Below, one piece after another: positions 1 through 8,409 of a DNA stretch of 45,418 bases. Position 1 is the first letter of the stretch; every line of letters begins with the position of its first letter. The DNA lies in NCBI GenBank assembly GCA_030671005.1, contig DAOVAN010000002.1:1-45418 (forward strand). Reading direction: 5' to 3'. Source of the stretch: Caldifarciminota bacterium (GTDB taxonomy: Bacteria; Hydrothermota; Tepidihabitantia; SM23-42). The translations under genes were made by a program, and so were the position numbers. The notes under the pieces are model-generated. The model had not been told where the DNA came from, searched no databases, and saw nothing but the letters and a program-made list of their open reading frames with translations.

Positions 1-11
1 CCCACCCCCCT

Positions 12-110
12 GTAGTTGCCCAATTCATTGGGCATGTTTGATAAATCAAACAACTACGGCAAAAATTGTCTAAAGGTTCCCCGAGCCCGCCAAAACCCTT
101 AGCGGGCTCG
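12..110. repeat. Composite palindromic intergenic repeat
   Basis: Bases 12-18 (GTAGTTG) pair with 51-57 (CAACTAC). They enclose two perfect hairpins, 18-24/27-33 (GCCCAAT/ATTGGGC) and 37-42/45-50 (TTTGAT/ATCAAA), so the unit can form a three-way junction. A third perfect hairpin follows at 82-90/102-110 (CGAGCCCGC/GCGGGCTCG) with an 11-nt loop and no T-run. No gene is recognised here. The form resembles REP-like palindromes spread by REP-associated transposases, but no transposase is in the window. It could also be the 3' end of a transcript that begins before the window. Confidence 0.55.
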
Positions 111-222
111 ACATACTCAATTTCACAATCGCATCACAAAACAGATGCGAGTGAAAATGGCATGGGTTAGGAAGCTTGATGAGATTCTGGATGCTCGATT
201 CAGTAATCGGATGTTAGTTTCC

Positions 223-276
223 AGCATCTTAACCCTAACCATCCAACCATCTGGTTCAAGCATCCCAACCTTAACC
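223..276. repeat. Pair of diverged 18-bp direct repeats in a non-coding leader
   Basis: Bases 223-240 (AGCATCTTAACCCTAACC) and 259-276 (AGCATCCCAACCTTAACC) agree at 15 of 18 positions. The surrounding 165-300 stretch has similar degenerate words (GGATGCT, AGCATC). It looks like decayed repetitive filler rather than a gene. The 75-codon open frame across it has no ribosome binding site and no recognisable protein features. Confidence 0.4.
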
Positions 277-372
277 CTTGGACTATCTTTATCAAGTCAC
301 CCAATTCATCAGGCCTTTGTCAGCAAAATCCAGCAAGAAGAGAATAGCATACCACTCAAAAAACCAATGTAA

Positions 373-400
373 TTGACAAAACCTGACCACACCATATAAT
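373..400 (+). promoter_or_regulatory. Consensus sigma70 promoter for the Asp-box protein
   Basis: TTGACA (373-378), 16-bp spacer, TATAAT (395-400): a perfect match to both hexamers. The expected start site near 407 coincides with the AGGAGG Shine-Dalgarno (407-412) for the ATG at 417, so the 5' leader would be only about 10 nt and consist almost entirely of the SD. Confidence 0.8.
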
Positions 401-416
401 AATGACAGGAGGAAAC

Positions 417-2096
417 ATGAAGAGATATCTGCCATTAGTGATAGTTTTATGTGTCATACCCTCAATCCATCTGCTACTTGGCTTTGAGTGGCAGCGTGAT
501 TCCGCGTACCTTAACATAAAGATCAACAATGATACGACAACCGAAGTTCAAAATGAAGAACAGATCGTCATGAACCCCAAGGATTCAACGAATCTAGTTG
601 CGGTATGGCGGGATTTCCGTGTCGGGTATCGTCAGGTTGCCTACGCGTATTCTTTTGATGGCGGTCTAACCTGGGACCAAGAGCTATTTGTCGAGCCTCA
701 GTATATCTGGGATAGTGATCCTGGTTTAACCGTTGACACTGCGGGTCATTTCTATGCCGTGATTTTATCATTCTTCACCACATCACAACCCAATGGTCTG
801 TTTGTCTACAAGTCAATTGATGGCGGGGTCAGCTGGACTGGTCCCGTGACTGTCATCAACGACGTGCAGAACGTCTTCGAGGACAAGGAACTCATCGCCT
901 GTGATCGCTCAGGTGGTCCACACACGGACAATCTTTATGTTGCGTGGACAAGATTCGGGGCAGGCACAGAGATCCTGATGTGCCGCTCCACTGATGGTGG
1001 TAGCTCGTTTGTCGACCCGGTCACGATCAGCGACGCAGGTGGTGTGCAATGGCCCGTGCCTTGCGTGGGTCCAAATAGTGAAGTATATGTTGCCTGGGTA
1101 AAGTATACTCCGGCTAGCATTCGCCTTGACCGGTCGTATGACGGCGGGCAGACTTTTGCCAGTGATTTAACGATACAAAATGTGAACGATGCTTCCAGGT
1201 TAGTGAACGGAAACATATGGGTCTTCTCTTTCCCGGCCATCGATGTCGATATCACGGGTGGTCAATACAACGGCAACCTGTATGTGGCGTACATGGATGA
1301 CTCACCAGGCTTTACTGACACTGATATGTATTTCACGCGCTCAATTGATGGCGGCACCACCTGGAGCCAGGAGGTGCGTATCAACGACGATCCCCTCAAT
1401 AACGGATGCGATCAATTCCACCCATGGCTCACAGTCGCACCCGATGGAAGTATTATCGTGGTGTTTCTTGACCGCAGGAATGACCCGGGGAATCTACTCA
1501 TGGATTTGTATATGACCACCTCAACTGATGGAGGTGATACATGGTCTCAAAATGAGCGCATCTCCACGGTTTCTTGTGACCCGACTGCAGGTTCCTCTTT
1601 TGTGGATCACATGGAGGACCCGGTAAATACAAAATTGCCGGCCATTCTTGCGAACCGCGCCGGCTTGATAGGTGAATATATCGGGGTGACCGCATCATCT
1701 ATTGATGATATTCATCCAATCTGGACTGATACCCGCATGGGCGACCAGGACGTCTTTGTCGGCGTTGCCGACACAAGCGGCACAGGTATCGACGAGTATG
1801 CACTCACGGGCATGAATTCGGGGCTATTATCGATCTCCCCGAACCCGGTCCGCGGTCAAATCGTTATCAGTATTGAGTTTCCGCAGCACATCGAACTCCC
1901 CTCAAATGCGTACTTGGCCCTGCACGATGTCAGCGGACGCCTGGTCAAAGTCCGCAAAGTCGACCTCTCCGCCACCACGCTAAGACTGCACTGGGACCTG
2001 AACCATGATGAAGAAAAGAGTCTCGGCAAAGGGGTCTATTTTTGCTCTCTTTGCTTAGGAAAGACTGTAATTTCAACAAAATTCGTGATTTTCTAA
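417..2096 (+). CDS. Secreted Asp-box (BNR/sialidase-like) beta-propeller protein with C-terminal sorting tail
   Basis: A 559-aa protein. The start at 417 is chosen over the in-frame ATG at 402 because AGGAGG lies 4 nt upstream and a clean signal peptide follows (MKRYLPLVIVLCVIPSIHLLLG). At least six Asp-box motifs are visible: SFDGGLTW, SIDGGVSW, STDGGSSF, SYDGGQTF, SIDGGTTW and STDGGDTW. They are spaced as the blades of a six-bladed sialidase-type propeller. The last ~90 residues (SPNPVRGQ ... SGRLV ... GVYF) resemble Por-secretion/FlgD-like tails that target proteins to the cell surface. Asp boxes mark a fold, not sialidase activity. I did not identify the catalytic arginine triad or nucleophile Tyr, so glycan hydrolysis is unproven. 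It is probably an exported or surface protein. Confidence 0.75.
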   Translation: MKRYLPLVIVLCVIPSIHLLLGFEWQRDSAYLNIKINNDTTTEVQNEEQIVMNPKDSTNLVAVWRDFRVGYRQVAYAYSFDGGLTWDQELFVEPQYIWDSDPGLTVDTAGHFYAVILSFFTTSQPNGLFVYKSIDGGVSWTGPVTVINDVQNVFEDKELIACDRSGGPHTDNLYVAWTRFGAGTEILMCRSTDGGSSFVDPVTISDAGGVQWPVPCVGPNSEVYVAWVKYTPASIRLDRSYDGGQTFASDLTIQNVNDASRLVNGNIWVFSFPAIDVDITGGQYNGNLYVAYMDDSPGFTDTDMYFTRSIDGGTTWSQEVRINDDPLNNGCDQFHPWLTVAPDGSIIVVFLDRRNDPGNLLMDLYMTTSTDGGDTWSQNERISTVSCDPTAGSSFVDHMEDPVNTKLPAILANRAGLIGEYIGVTASSIDDIHPIWTDTRMGDQDVFVGVADTSGTGIDEYALTGMNSGLLSISPNPVRGQIVISIEFPQHIELPSNAYLALHDVSGRLVKVRKVDLSATTLRLHWDLNHDEEKSLGKGVYFCSLCLGKTVISTKFVIF

Positions 2097-2118
2097 GCGC
2101 CAAAAACCCTGGGGACTC

Positions 2119-2146
2119 TTGACAAAAATAGAAATCTGCATAGAAT
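2119..2146 (+). promoter_or_regulatory. Sigma70-type promoter giving a leaderless cNMP-protein mRNA
   Basis: TTGACA (2119-2124), 16-bp spacer, TAGAAT (2141-2146), then six bases and the ATG at 2153. The expected +1 is the start codon itself. There is no Shine-Dalgarno in the intervening bases. Confidence 0.7.
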
Positions 2147-2152
2147 CATGAT

Positions 2153-2668
2153 ATGAAAGAGCTCGGAAAGATCAAGCTTTTCAAATATCTAACGCCTCAG
2201 GAAGTAGACTGGATGCTCGTCAAATGGCAACCTCGAGAAATCCCTGAAGGAACAGTCATCATCAAAGAAGGAACAGGCGGTGAGGATATGTTCCTCATCG
2301 AATCGGGTCGTGTTGAGATTTACCTCACGAGGGGTGACGTTGTCTTATTATTGACTGAGCTCCAGGAATCGTCCTTCTTCGGAGAAATGTCGATTTTAAC
2401 AAGCAAACCGCGCTCGGCAACCGTAAAAGCAAAAACCGACGTCCGACTACTCGTCCTGAAGAAGAAGGATTTCATGGATATTGTGAATGAAAATCCAAAG
2501 GTGGCAGCAAAGTTCTTGTTGGCAATGGGGGAGGATTTCTGTAATCGAATAATCACAACAAATACAAATTTAGAAAACTTTTTCCTGATAAATCAAGCGA
2601 TAGTCGACAATAAGTCTTTCCGGGAGCTTTACATACTTGCTCATAAGGCCCCATCGTCTAGTGGTTAG
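2153..2668 (+). CDS. Stand-alone cyclic-nucleotide-binding domain protein
   Basis: A 171-aa protein made of one CRP-type cNMP-binding domain (about residues 5-125) and a helical tail, with no helix-turn-helix. The phosphate-binding cassette is recognisable as FGEMSILTSKPRSATV (FGE at 76-78, Arg87), the usual ligand-binding signature. It probably acts as a small cyclic-nucleotide sensor or regulatory subunit rather than a DNA-binding regulator; the ligand is unknown. The start codon abuts a promoter, suggesting a leaderless mRNA. The final codons (A-P-S-S-S-G-stop) are the first 22 nt of tRNA-Glu, so the stop TAG lies in the tRNA D-loop. No diguanylate-cyclase or adenylate-cyclase partner is adjacent, although a GGDEF protein is encoded convergently downstream. 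Confidence 0.8.
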   Translation: MKELGKIKLFKYLTPQEVDWMLVKWQPREIPEGTVIIKEGTGGEDMFLIESGRVEIYLTRGDVVLLLTELQESSFFGEMSILTSKPRSATVKAKTDVRLLVLKKKDFMDIVNENPKVAAKFLLAMGEDFCNRIITTNTNLENFFLINQAIVDNKSFRELYILAHKAPSSSG

Positions 2669-2718
2669 GACATCACTCTTTCAAGGTGGAGACACGGGTT
2701 CGAGTCCCGTTGGGGCCA
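2647..2718 (+). tRNA. tRNA-Glu (anticodon UUC)
   Basis: Acceptor stem GGCCCCA (2647-2653) pairs with TGGGGCC (2711-2717), with discriminator A at 2718. The D-arm TCGTCTAGTGGTTAGGACA is typical of tRNA-Glu. The anticodon loop CTTTCAA carries TTC at 2680-2682. The T-arm is ACGGGTTCGAGTCCCGT. The 3' CCA is not encoded (ATT follows). It overlaps the 3' end of the cNMP-protein gene by 22 nt and has no obvious promoter of its own. It is probably cut from a transcript shared with the genes on either side. Confidence 0.95.
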
Positions 2719-2739
2719 TTTTTCATTAAAGGAGAGGTT

Positions 2740-4791
2740 ATGAAAAAAACAATTGTTTTCATCGCAATAATCCCATTACTCGCTTTTACCCAGGAAATAT
2801 CCTTTTTTGGTAATAGGGGTATGTTCAGGGTAAAATATGCTGAGGGCCACAAGATGGGCAAGCTCTCTTTCCATCTTAATGCCGTTGAAAGGTATCAGAA
2901 CAACCGGGTTCTGATTCAGGGCGACTCAGTTACGGACCGGAATCACTTCTTGCAGACCAGGCTCGGAATATCGTACGCGATCAATGACTTCGTCGAAACA
3001 CGGTTCCATGTAGGTCCGTTCACAAAATACTACGAGGCCAATGACTACCCTATTCAGCGGGGTGATCCGAACCCGGTCATCGGTATCAACACCTATGAGA
3101 TCGGCCTGAAACTAGGGTATCTAACGGTTGCGAATGAAGCCACACCGACCACATACGCTTTTGGCATTGACGGCTACGTCGACTTTGGGCCGGGTCTTTC
3201 AACCGAATTGTTCTCGAATGCGTTTGAGAACGACCGCGCCCTCTACGCAGACTCCTTCTACCCTCCGGATTATATCAAAACAAACACCGTGCCTCACATA
3301 CCGCATAATCCGGATTTTGGGTTTGATGCGCTCTTCGATTTCCGAACCGGGCCTTTTGCTCTTCATCTGAATGTCGGCTACCTCATCACAGGAACCGATC
3401 AGAATCCTGGATATGTCACGCCGGCAGATTTTACGCTACTCGAAAGAGACAATATCATCCCGCACGGACTCGGGATAGAACTTGGTCCGGCTAAGGATCT
3501 GAGATTCTTATTCGAAACATCAGGGTATTCGACGCCCGGAATAGATTCTACCGTCTTATGGGTGACGCCGGGTATACGATTCGGTACGACGAATGTCAGT
3601 TTTGACCTTGGCTTTCAACTCGCCGTCGTGGGTGAATGGTTCTGGAAGCCTTTCTTCAATTTCTCGGGCGGTTATGATCTGGTAGAGAAGCCGACCGTGC
3701 CCATCGCACATGTTACCGGTATAGTAACCGACGCACAAATGAATACTCCTATAGCCGGGACAATCACTTTTCCGGACACGGAAAAAGAAGCCGTTCCCAC
3801 CTCACCGGATGGTAGTTATAAGCTTTCTCTGCCTCCGGGGAGCTACCGCATTCGCGCCGATGCGCCCGAACACAGATGGCGTGAGCAGAACATCGTCCTT
3901 AAGGATGGTGATAGAATTACGCTCAACTTCCCATTGAATAAAAAGCCGATGGCTAAGGTGACCGGCAGAATATATGATGCCGAAACCAATGCACCAGTAA
4001 TCGCTAACATAACGTTTCCTCAGACTGAATTTCCTACTGCTTCGTCAGATTCAGCCGGCTTTTACAGTATAGACCTGGCACCCGGGACGTTCAGGCTTCG
4101 TGTCCTTGCCCCGAATTACCTCGCCGAAGAGAGGTTCATCGACTTGAAGGAGAATGAAACCCAGGTCACTGACATTCCTCTTCACAAGGGTGGCGTACTC
4201 ACGGGTAAGGTATCTGAATTTGAAACCGGTAAGGCATTGCTCGCACAGGTCATTTTCGTTGGCTCCCAGATCCCCAAGGCAACGACTGAAGGAGCCACGG
4301 GTATATACAAGGCCGGAGTACCACCGGGCACCTATACGGTCAGGGTCGAGGCAGCAGACTACATACCTGAGACGATACCGCTTGTCATGGGACGAGACGA
4401 GACAAGGATTCAGAATTTTGTCTTGAAGCCTGTTCCCAAGGTGGGCGAAAGAGTCGTTCTCAAGGGCATAACCTTTGACTTCAATTCCGCAGTCGTCAAG
4501 CCGATATCCTATCCCGCGCTTGATGATGCAGCGCGCGTACTCAAGGCAAAGCCCAAGATGAAGGTAGAGATCGGCGGCCACACCGACAGTGTCGGTCCTG
4601 ATGCCTACAACATGAAGCTCTCAAATGAAAGAGCGATGGCGGTCCGTGAGTACCTGATGCGCTATCATAACATAGAAACCTACCGCCTCATTGCGGTCGG
4701 GTATGGAGAAACACAATCGATTGCTGACAACCGAACAAGATCGGGTCGCGACATAAATCGACGCATCGAGTTCAAGATACTGAGTTGGTAA
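2740..4791 (+). CDS. OmpA-family outer-membrane protein with carboxypeptidase-regulatory repeats
   Basis: A 683-aa protein starting at the ATG 2740 behind AAAGGAGAG and opening with a signal peptide (MKKTIVFIAIIPLLAFTQ). Residues ~20-330 are rich in alternating aromatic/charged strands and look like a porin-type beta-barrel. Three tandem CarboxypepD_reg-like Ig modules follow, each with the pattern G.V.D..TN.P..A.I.FP...T....G.Y...L.PG.YRIR. The last ~120 residues form an OmpA peptidoglycan-binding domain: GITFDFNSA, GHTDSVGPDAYNMKLSNERA and the RSGRDINRRIEF end. The family anchors the outer membrane to the cell wall; the Ig-like repeats may form a periplasmic spacer. It lies 21 nt downstream of tRNA-Glu and is probably on the same transcript, ended by the hairpin at 4805-4838. 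Confidence 0.88.
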   Translation: MKKTIVFIAIIPLLAFTQEISFFGNRGMFRVKYAEGHKMGKLSFHLNAVERYQNNRVLIQGDSVTDRNHFLQTRLGISYAINDFVETRFHVGPFTKYYEANDYPIQRGDPNPVIGINTYEIGLKLGYLTVANEATPTTYAFGIDGYVDFGPGLSTELFSNAFENDRALYADSFYPPDYIKTNTVPHIPHNPDFGFDALFDFRTGPFALHLNVGYLITGTDQNPGYVTPADFTLLERDNIIPHGLGIELGPAKDLRFLFETSGYSTPGIDSTVLWVTPGIRFGTTNVSFDLGFQLAVVGEWFWKPFFNFSGGYDLVEKPTVPIAHVTGIVTDAQMNTPIAGTITFPDTEKEAVPTSPDGSYKLSLPPGSYRIRADAPEHRWREQNIVLKDGDRITLNFPLNKKPMAKVTGRIYDAETNAPVIANITFPQTEFPTASSDSAGFYSIDLAPGTFRLRVLAPNYLAEERFIDLKENETQVTDIPLHKGGVLTGKVSEFETGKALLAQVIFVGSQIPKATTEGATGIYKAGVPPGTYTVRVEAADYIPETIPLVMGRDETRIQNFVLKPVPKVGERVVLKGITFDFNSAVVKPISYPALDDAARVLKAKPKMKVEIGGHTDSVGPDAYNMKLSNERAMAVREYLMRYHNIETYRLIAVGYGETQSIADNRTRSGRDINRRIEFKILSW

Positions 4792-4804
4792 TACGAATTT
4801 CGTT

Positions 4805-4838
4805 AAGAGAAAAGGGGGCGTGAGCCCCCTTTTCTCTT
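4805..4838. terminator. Bidirectional hairpin terminator between convergent genes
   Basis: A perfect 15-bp stem (AAGAGAAAAGGGGGC / GCCCCCTTTTCTCTT) closed by a GTGA tetraloop. A T-rich 3' arm on the + strand and an A-rich 5' arm (T-rich on the - strand) let it work both ways. It sits 13 nt after the OmpA stop and overlaps the stop codon of the opposing GGDEF gene at 4837-4839. Confidence 0.9.
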
Positions 4839-7800
4839 ATACACTCGTCCCGGCAATCTCCTGCTCTATCTTGTCCAAGTACCTTAGATTGCCAATCTTC
4901 TTGAATATCCCCTCGGCCTGGAGAAACATCTTCAATGCCTCCTTCATTCTCCCTTCTCGCTTGTAAGCTACACCCCTCAGATAGTAAATCTCACCGGATA
5001 TCTTGTTTTCGGGAAGCATTTTGACGTAACTATACGCCTTACTGTAATAAGCCTGGGCTTTAGAATATTCCTTCGCTTCAATGAGTATCCGGGCACGATA
5101 TATGAGGTTATATATTCTGTACAGCACGTTACTCTCGGTCTTGAGTTGCATCGTCATTCTTCTCACCAGTCTACTTGCCATCTTGTATTCCCCTGAGCTC
5201 AAGCAGTACTCAATCTTCTCCATCAAGCAATCGATATTCAAAAACTTAACATTTATCTGCTGAGCAACGCGGAGCGCGGTCTCAAGATGCGCCCTGCCTT
5301 TTTTCACGCTTCCCTTTTCCCGGCACAATTCACTCAGGCTCACACTGCCGAAAATGACGCCTTCATAAAACTTTATTTCCTTGGCAAGCTTCAGTGCCTG
5401 TTTGAAACTTCCGAGCGCCGGCTCGGTCATCAACCGGTTGTAACTGATCATACCCAGGTTGTTGTACAATAACACAATCGTCCTTTTTGCCCCAATCAAT
5501 TTTGCCTTAGCCAATGCCTCCAGACAGTACGCCTCTGCCTTAGGCAAATCATAGTTCGCGTACATTACCCCGAGATTGTTCAGAGTTATCAGAATGCCTT
5601 CCTGGTAACCGACTTCCTGATAGATCTTCAATGCATGATTGAAGAATTTTTCGCTCATCTTTATGTTGAACTTTCCCTGATAATTTAATCCCAGGTCTAC
5701 ATAACAAGCAGCGATATTCTTCTTGTCACCGATCGACTTCCTTATTCTCAGACTCTTCCTGAAGCATTGTTCGGCCTTGTTAAACTTGCCCAATCTCAGA
5801 AGGACAACGCCGAGTATGACATAAGTATCACCCAATGCCTGCCTGGTCATCTGCTTCTTCTTTCTCAACATATCCTCGCACTCTTTCTTGGCGTGCCCGT
5901 ATTGTCCCATTCTGGTGTAAAGCCATGCGACCGCGGCTCTGAATATGTAAACCGCACCTGTCCCTTGGGTCATGCTCATGCCTTTCTCATATTGCCTCAG
6001 ACTTCGCTTGTAATTACCCGTTTTTTCATAGATGTTCCCGAGTTTTTCATAAACACGGTAGGCATGCGGGTTAATTCTCAGACAGATTTTCAATTGTTCC
6101 AGCGACTTCTTGTAATTGCCGACTGATGAGTGTACATCGGCAAGTGAAAGGTTGATCTGAAATATATGTTCTATGTTATCTTCGTATTTCAGCGCCGACT
6201 CATAGAACTTGATGGCCAGACTATGGGCATAGTTATCCTTAGCCTTGGAGGCTGCCTTTTTTGAATAGAGTAATGCTTTAGACCCGTTACGCGCAAGGGC
6301 AAAATGATGCGCCAGTTGTTCGTAGTAATTCAAAATAACATTCTGAAACATCATCTCAATAGCCTCGCCCACAACTTCATGATAGCGCAACACATCACCA
6401 CGCGCGATGTTTTTATAAACAATCTGGCGTACTACGTCTTCGGAAAAGAAATATGTATCCGCAGTCCTACTCTTTATGCAACCTAACCTGGTCAATTCGT
6501 CCAAGGCTTCCAGGATCTGACCAACATTACGTTTACTGGCAATGGCAATAATATCGGGCGTGAACTCCTGGCCAAATACTGCAGCGATCTCGAGAAACGC
6601 CCTCACCTCGCGGTCGAGCAGTCCGATTTTTCTCTTTACTGTCTCCTCAATTGTCGAAGGGACAGATACCGTCATGCTCTTCACAAAAACCCATTCCTGA
6701 CCACTCCAGTACAACTTCCTGCGGCGATAGAATTCCATTAGAATCTCTTCGATGAAGAAGGGGTTACCCCCGCTCTCGTGATATACAGACTTGGCCACCG
6801 CAACCGGTACCGTGCCCATGATGGCTTCCAGCAACTGATTGGCTTGAATCTCATTCAAGGGAGAAAGGCTTATCTGCGTGTAGAGCCGCTCCCTGGCCCA
6901 AATACCCCAATAGTCGGCAAGGGGAGAACCCTTCATTTCTTCAACACGGTATGTCCCAAAAATCTTGAGATTCTGTTTAATACTACGCATGAGAAAATCG
7001 AGCAGCTCGCAACTCGGTCTATCTGCCCAATGCAAATCATCGAAGAGGAGTAGTGTCGTTCCTGGGTATACGGTCTCTGACAATTTCACGAGGAATTCAC
7101 TCACCGCATGATAAAGGCGATACTTATCTAATTCCTCGGCTTGCATGGCACGAAGAATTCCTTCTGCAGGCAGCAATTTGGTCAGTTCCGACTGATATAT
7201 CTCATCCATCCTCTTAACCGTGGACTGCACTAACGAAAAATCTTTATTTATCAATTCGCTGAACATATTCTTGAACGGGTGATACGCAACTGATGAGAGA
7301 GCTTCGTATGCATTACCCCTCGACAATATTTGGGTGTTTAAGCGGTCCTTTATTTCAAGAACAAGACGCGTCTTGCCTATGCCTACTTCACCAGCGATAA
7401 AAATCGTGTGATGGTCTCTGAGCTGACCCAAACACCAATTTGTCTCATCATCACGACCGATTGTTATTGGTGAAGGAAGCCGCAACCTCTTGATAGCCTC
7501 ATGCTTCACGCCGATGCGGTTCTTGCCCTGCCGTTTGGCTTGATACATCAGGTTATCAGCATGGCTTAGGAGCGTGTCTGCCTTCGTAGCGTCGTCAGGA
7601 AACACGGAAAACCCTATACTACAGTGTATGCTGTGTGTACGCAGTTCGGTGGCATTCAGTGCATTAATGATCCTCTGGCCGAGTTCGAGTACTCCTTTTG
7701 CGTGACTGTTGGGCATGAGCACGATGAACTCATCACCGCCGTAGCGCACAACGTTATCAACTTCCCGGATGTTGGCGCCCAAGAATTCGGCAAACTTCAC

Positions 7801-7986
7801 CAGAACTCTATCACCCTCGAGATGCCCGAAGTCGTTGTTGATGTTACGGAAATCATCGATGTCGAGAAGCATCAACGAGAATTTTGTATCAAACCGGTTG
7901 GCGCGCTTCGTTTCATTTTCAATCCAGGGATACATGTATCGCCGGTTGTAACAACCGGTCAAATCATCACGGTATATTTCCTTCAT
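4837..7986 (-). CDS. GGDEF diguanylate cyclase fused to a STAND-type ATPase and TPR repeats
   Basis: A 1049-aa soluble protein. Residues 1-160 form a complete GGDEF domain: D42-x-D-D-F metal site, GGDEF at 83-87, and an inhibitory I-site RxxD (R74-D77) exactly five residues upstream, so c-di-GMP synthesis with product inhibition is expected. A signal-transduction ATPase follows, with Walker A GEVGIGKT at 199-206 and Walker B LLLFDD-L-HWAD, of the kind in AfsR/MalT-like or adenylate-cyclase-linked regulators. Residues ~570-1040 are a long array of TPR repeats. The usual order places a sensor N-terminal to GGDEF; here the cyclase leads and the likely sensor (ATPase plus TPR) trails. No membrane segment is seen. 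The promoter ends 9 nt before the ATG. Confidence 0.87.
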   Translation of the reverse strand: MKEIYRDDLTGCYNRRYMYPWIENETKRANRFDTKFSLMLLDIDDFRNINNDFGHLEGDRVLVKFAEFLGANIREVDNVVRYGGDEFIVLMPNSHAKGVLELGQRIINALNATELRTHSIHCSIGFSVFPDDATKADTLLSHADNLMYQAKRQGKNRIGVKHEAIKRLRLPSPITIGRDDETNWCLGQLRDHHTIFIAGEVGIGKTRLVLEIKDRLNTQILSRGNAYEALSSVAYHPFKNMFSELINKDFSLVQSTVKRMDEIYQSELTKLLPAEGILRAMQAEELDKYRLYHAVSEFLVKLSETVYPGTTLLLFDDLHWADRPSCELLDFLMRSIKQNLKIFGTYRVEEMKGSPLADYWGIWARERLYTQISLSPLNEIQANQLLEAIMGTVPVAVAKSVYHESGGNPFFIEEILMEFYRRRKLYWSGQEWVFVKSMTVSVPSTIEETVKRKIGLLDREVRAFLEIAAVFGQEFTPDIIAIASKRNVGQILEALDELTRLGCIKSRTADTYFFSEDVVRQIVYKNIARGDVLRYHEVVGEAIEMMFQNVILNYYEQLAHHFALARNGSKALLYSKKAASKAKDNYAHSLAIKFYESALKYEDNIEHIFQINLSLADVHSSVGNYKKSLEQLKICLRINPHAYRVYEKLGNIYEKTGNYKRSLRQYEKGMSMTQGTGAVYIFRAAVAWLYTRMGQYGHAKKECEDMLRKKKQMTRQALGDTYVILGVVLLRLGKFNKAEQCFRKSLRIRKSIGDKKNIAACYVDLGLNYQGKFNIKMSEKFFNHALKIYQEVGYQEGILITLNNLGVMYANYDLPKAEAYCLEALAKAKLIGAKRTIVLLYNNLGMISYNRLMTEPALGSFKQALKLAKEIKFYEGVIFGSVSLSELCREKGSVKKGRAHLETALRVAQQINVKFLNIDCLMEKIEYCLSSGEYKMASRLVRRMTMQLKTESNVLYRIYNLIYRARILIEAKEYSKAQAYYSKAYSYVKMLPENKISGEIYYLRGVAYKREGRMKEALKMFLQAEGIFKKIGNLRYLDKIEQEIAGTSV

Positions 7987-7995
7987 CTCCTAACT

Positions 7996-8024
7996 ATTAT
8001 ATTCATCGAGTAAACCAAAGTCAA
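7996..8024 (-). promoter_or_regulatory. Sigma70 promoter for the GGDEF-ATPase-TPR gene
   Basis: Read on the - strand: TTGACT (8024-8019), 17-bp spacer, TATAAT (8001-7996), then nine bases containing AGGAG and the ATG at 7986. Initiation 6-7 nt after the -10 would leave a leader of only 2-3 nt, cutting into the apparent Shine-Dalgarno. Confidence 0.7.
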
Positions 8025-8039
8025 CTAACACCCCGAAAC

Positions 8040-8409
8040 TGAACAAGAAGGTTGCGTCATACGGTTGCGAGGCCCGCCCCGTAGAATAACAACACTTCTG
8101 AAATGCCGAAAACCTCCACAAAAGGCACGCAACCAAAGAAAAGGAAGACAACCCAAAAGAAAAGTCAATTCAACGGGGCCCGTATCGTCTGGTGTCCTTC
8201 GGTTACGGTTTTTTTTCGTCGAACGTAACCGCTCAACGTCTCCGTGTCTCCAGCACCAAATTCAAAACCATTTTGGTCATTGGGGTTTAGAATTTATGAT
8301 TTGTTTAGAGATTCGTGCTTAGAATTTCGTATTTCCCGTGTTGGGTAACCTTCAGGCTTGTGAAAACGTGTTAAAAGTTAGAAAAGTATAGGTCTGTGCC
8401 AACACGGGA
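8040..8409. other. Gene-free 370-bp stretch with two inverted repeats
   Basis: No convincing gene. It contains a perfect 8-bp inverted repeat CGGTTACG/CGTAACCG (8200-8207/8224-8231) enclosing an 8-T run. A perfect 10-bp pair CCCGTGTTGG/CCAACACGGG (8335-8344/8399-8408) brackets 54 nt and begins directly after the MacB permease stop on the - strand. The 8280-8340 part is a low-complexity series of GAATTT/ATTCGTG-like words that looks like decayed repeat. The 8399/8335 pair may mark the 3' end of the export operon mRNA, but it lacks a T-run. Confidence 0.5.

Noticed and set aside
82..110. GC-rich hairpin at the window start as a rho-independent terminator or tmRNA end
   Set aside because: No T-run follows, and the neighbouring bases do not form a tRNA-like acceptor/T-arm.
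145..372. 75-codon open frame at the window start
   Set aside because: No SD, no recognisable protein features, and it spans degenerate repeats; a consensus promoter for the next gene overlaps its end region.
8065..8322. 85-codon open frame in the gap upstream of the GGDEF gene
   Set aside because: Low-complexity, very basic translation, an inverted repeat with a T-run inside, and no ribosome binding site.
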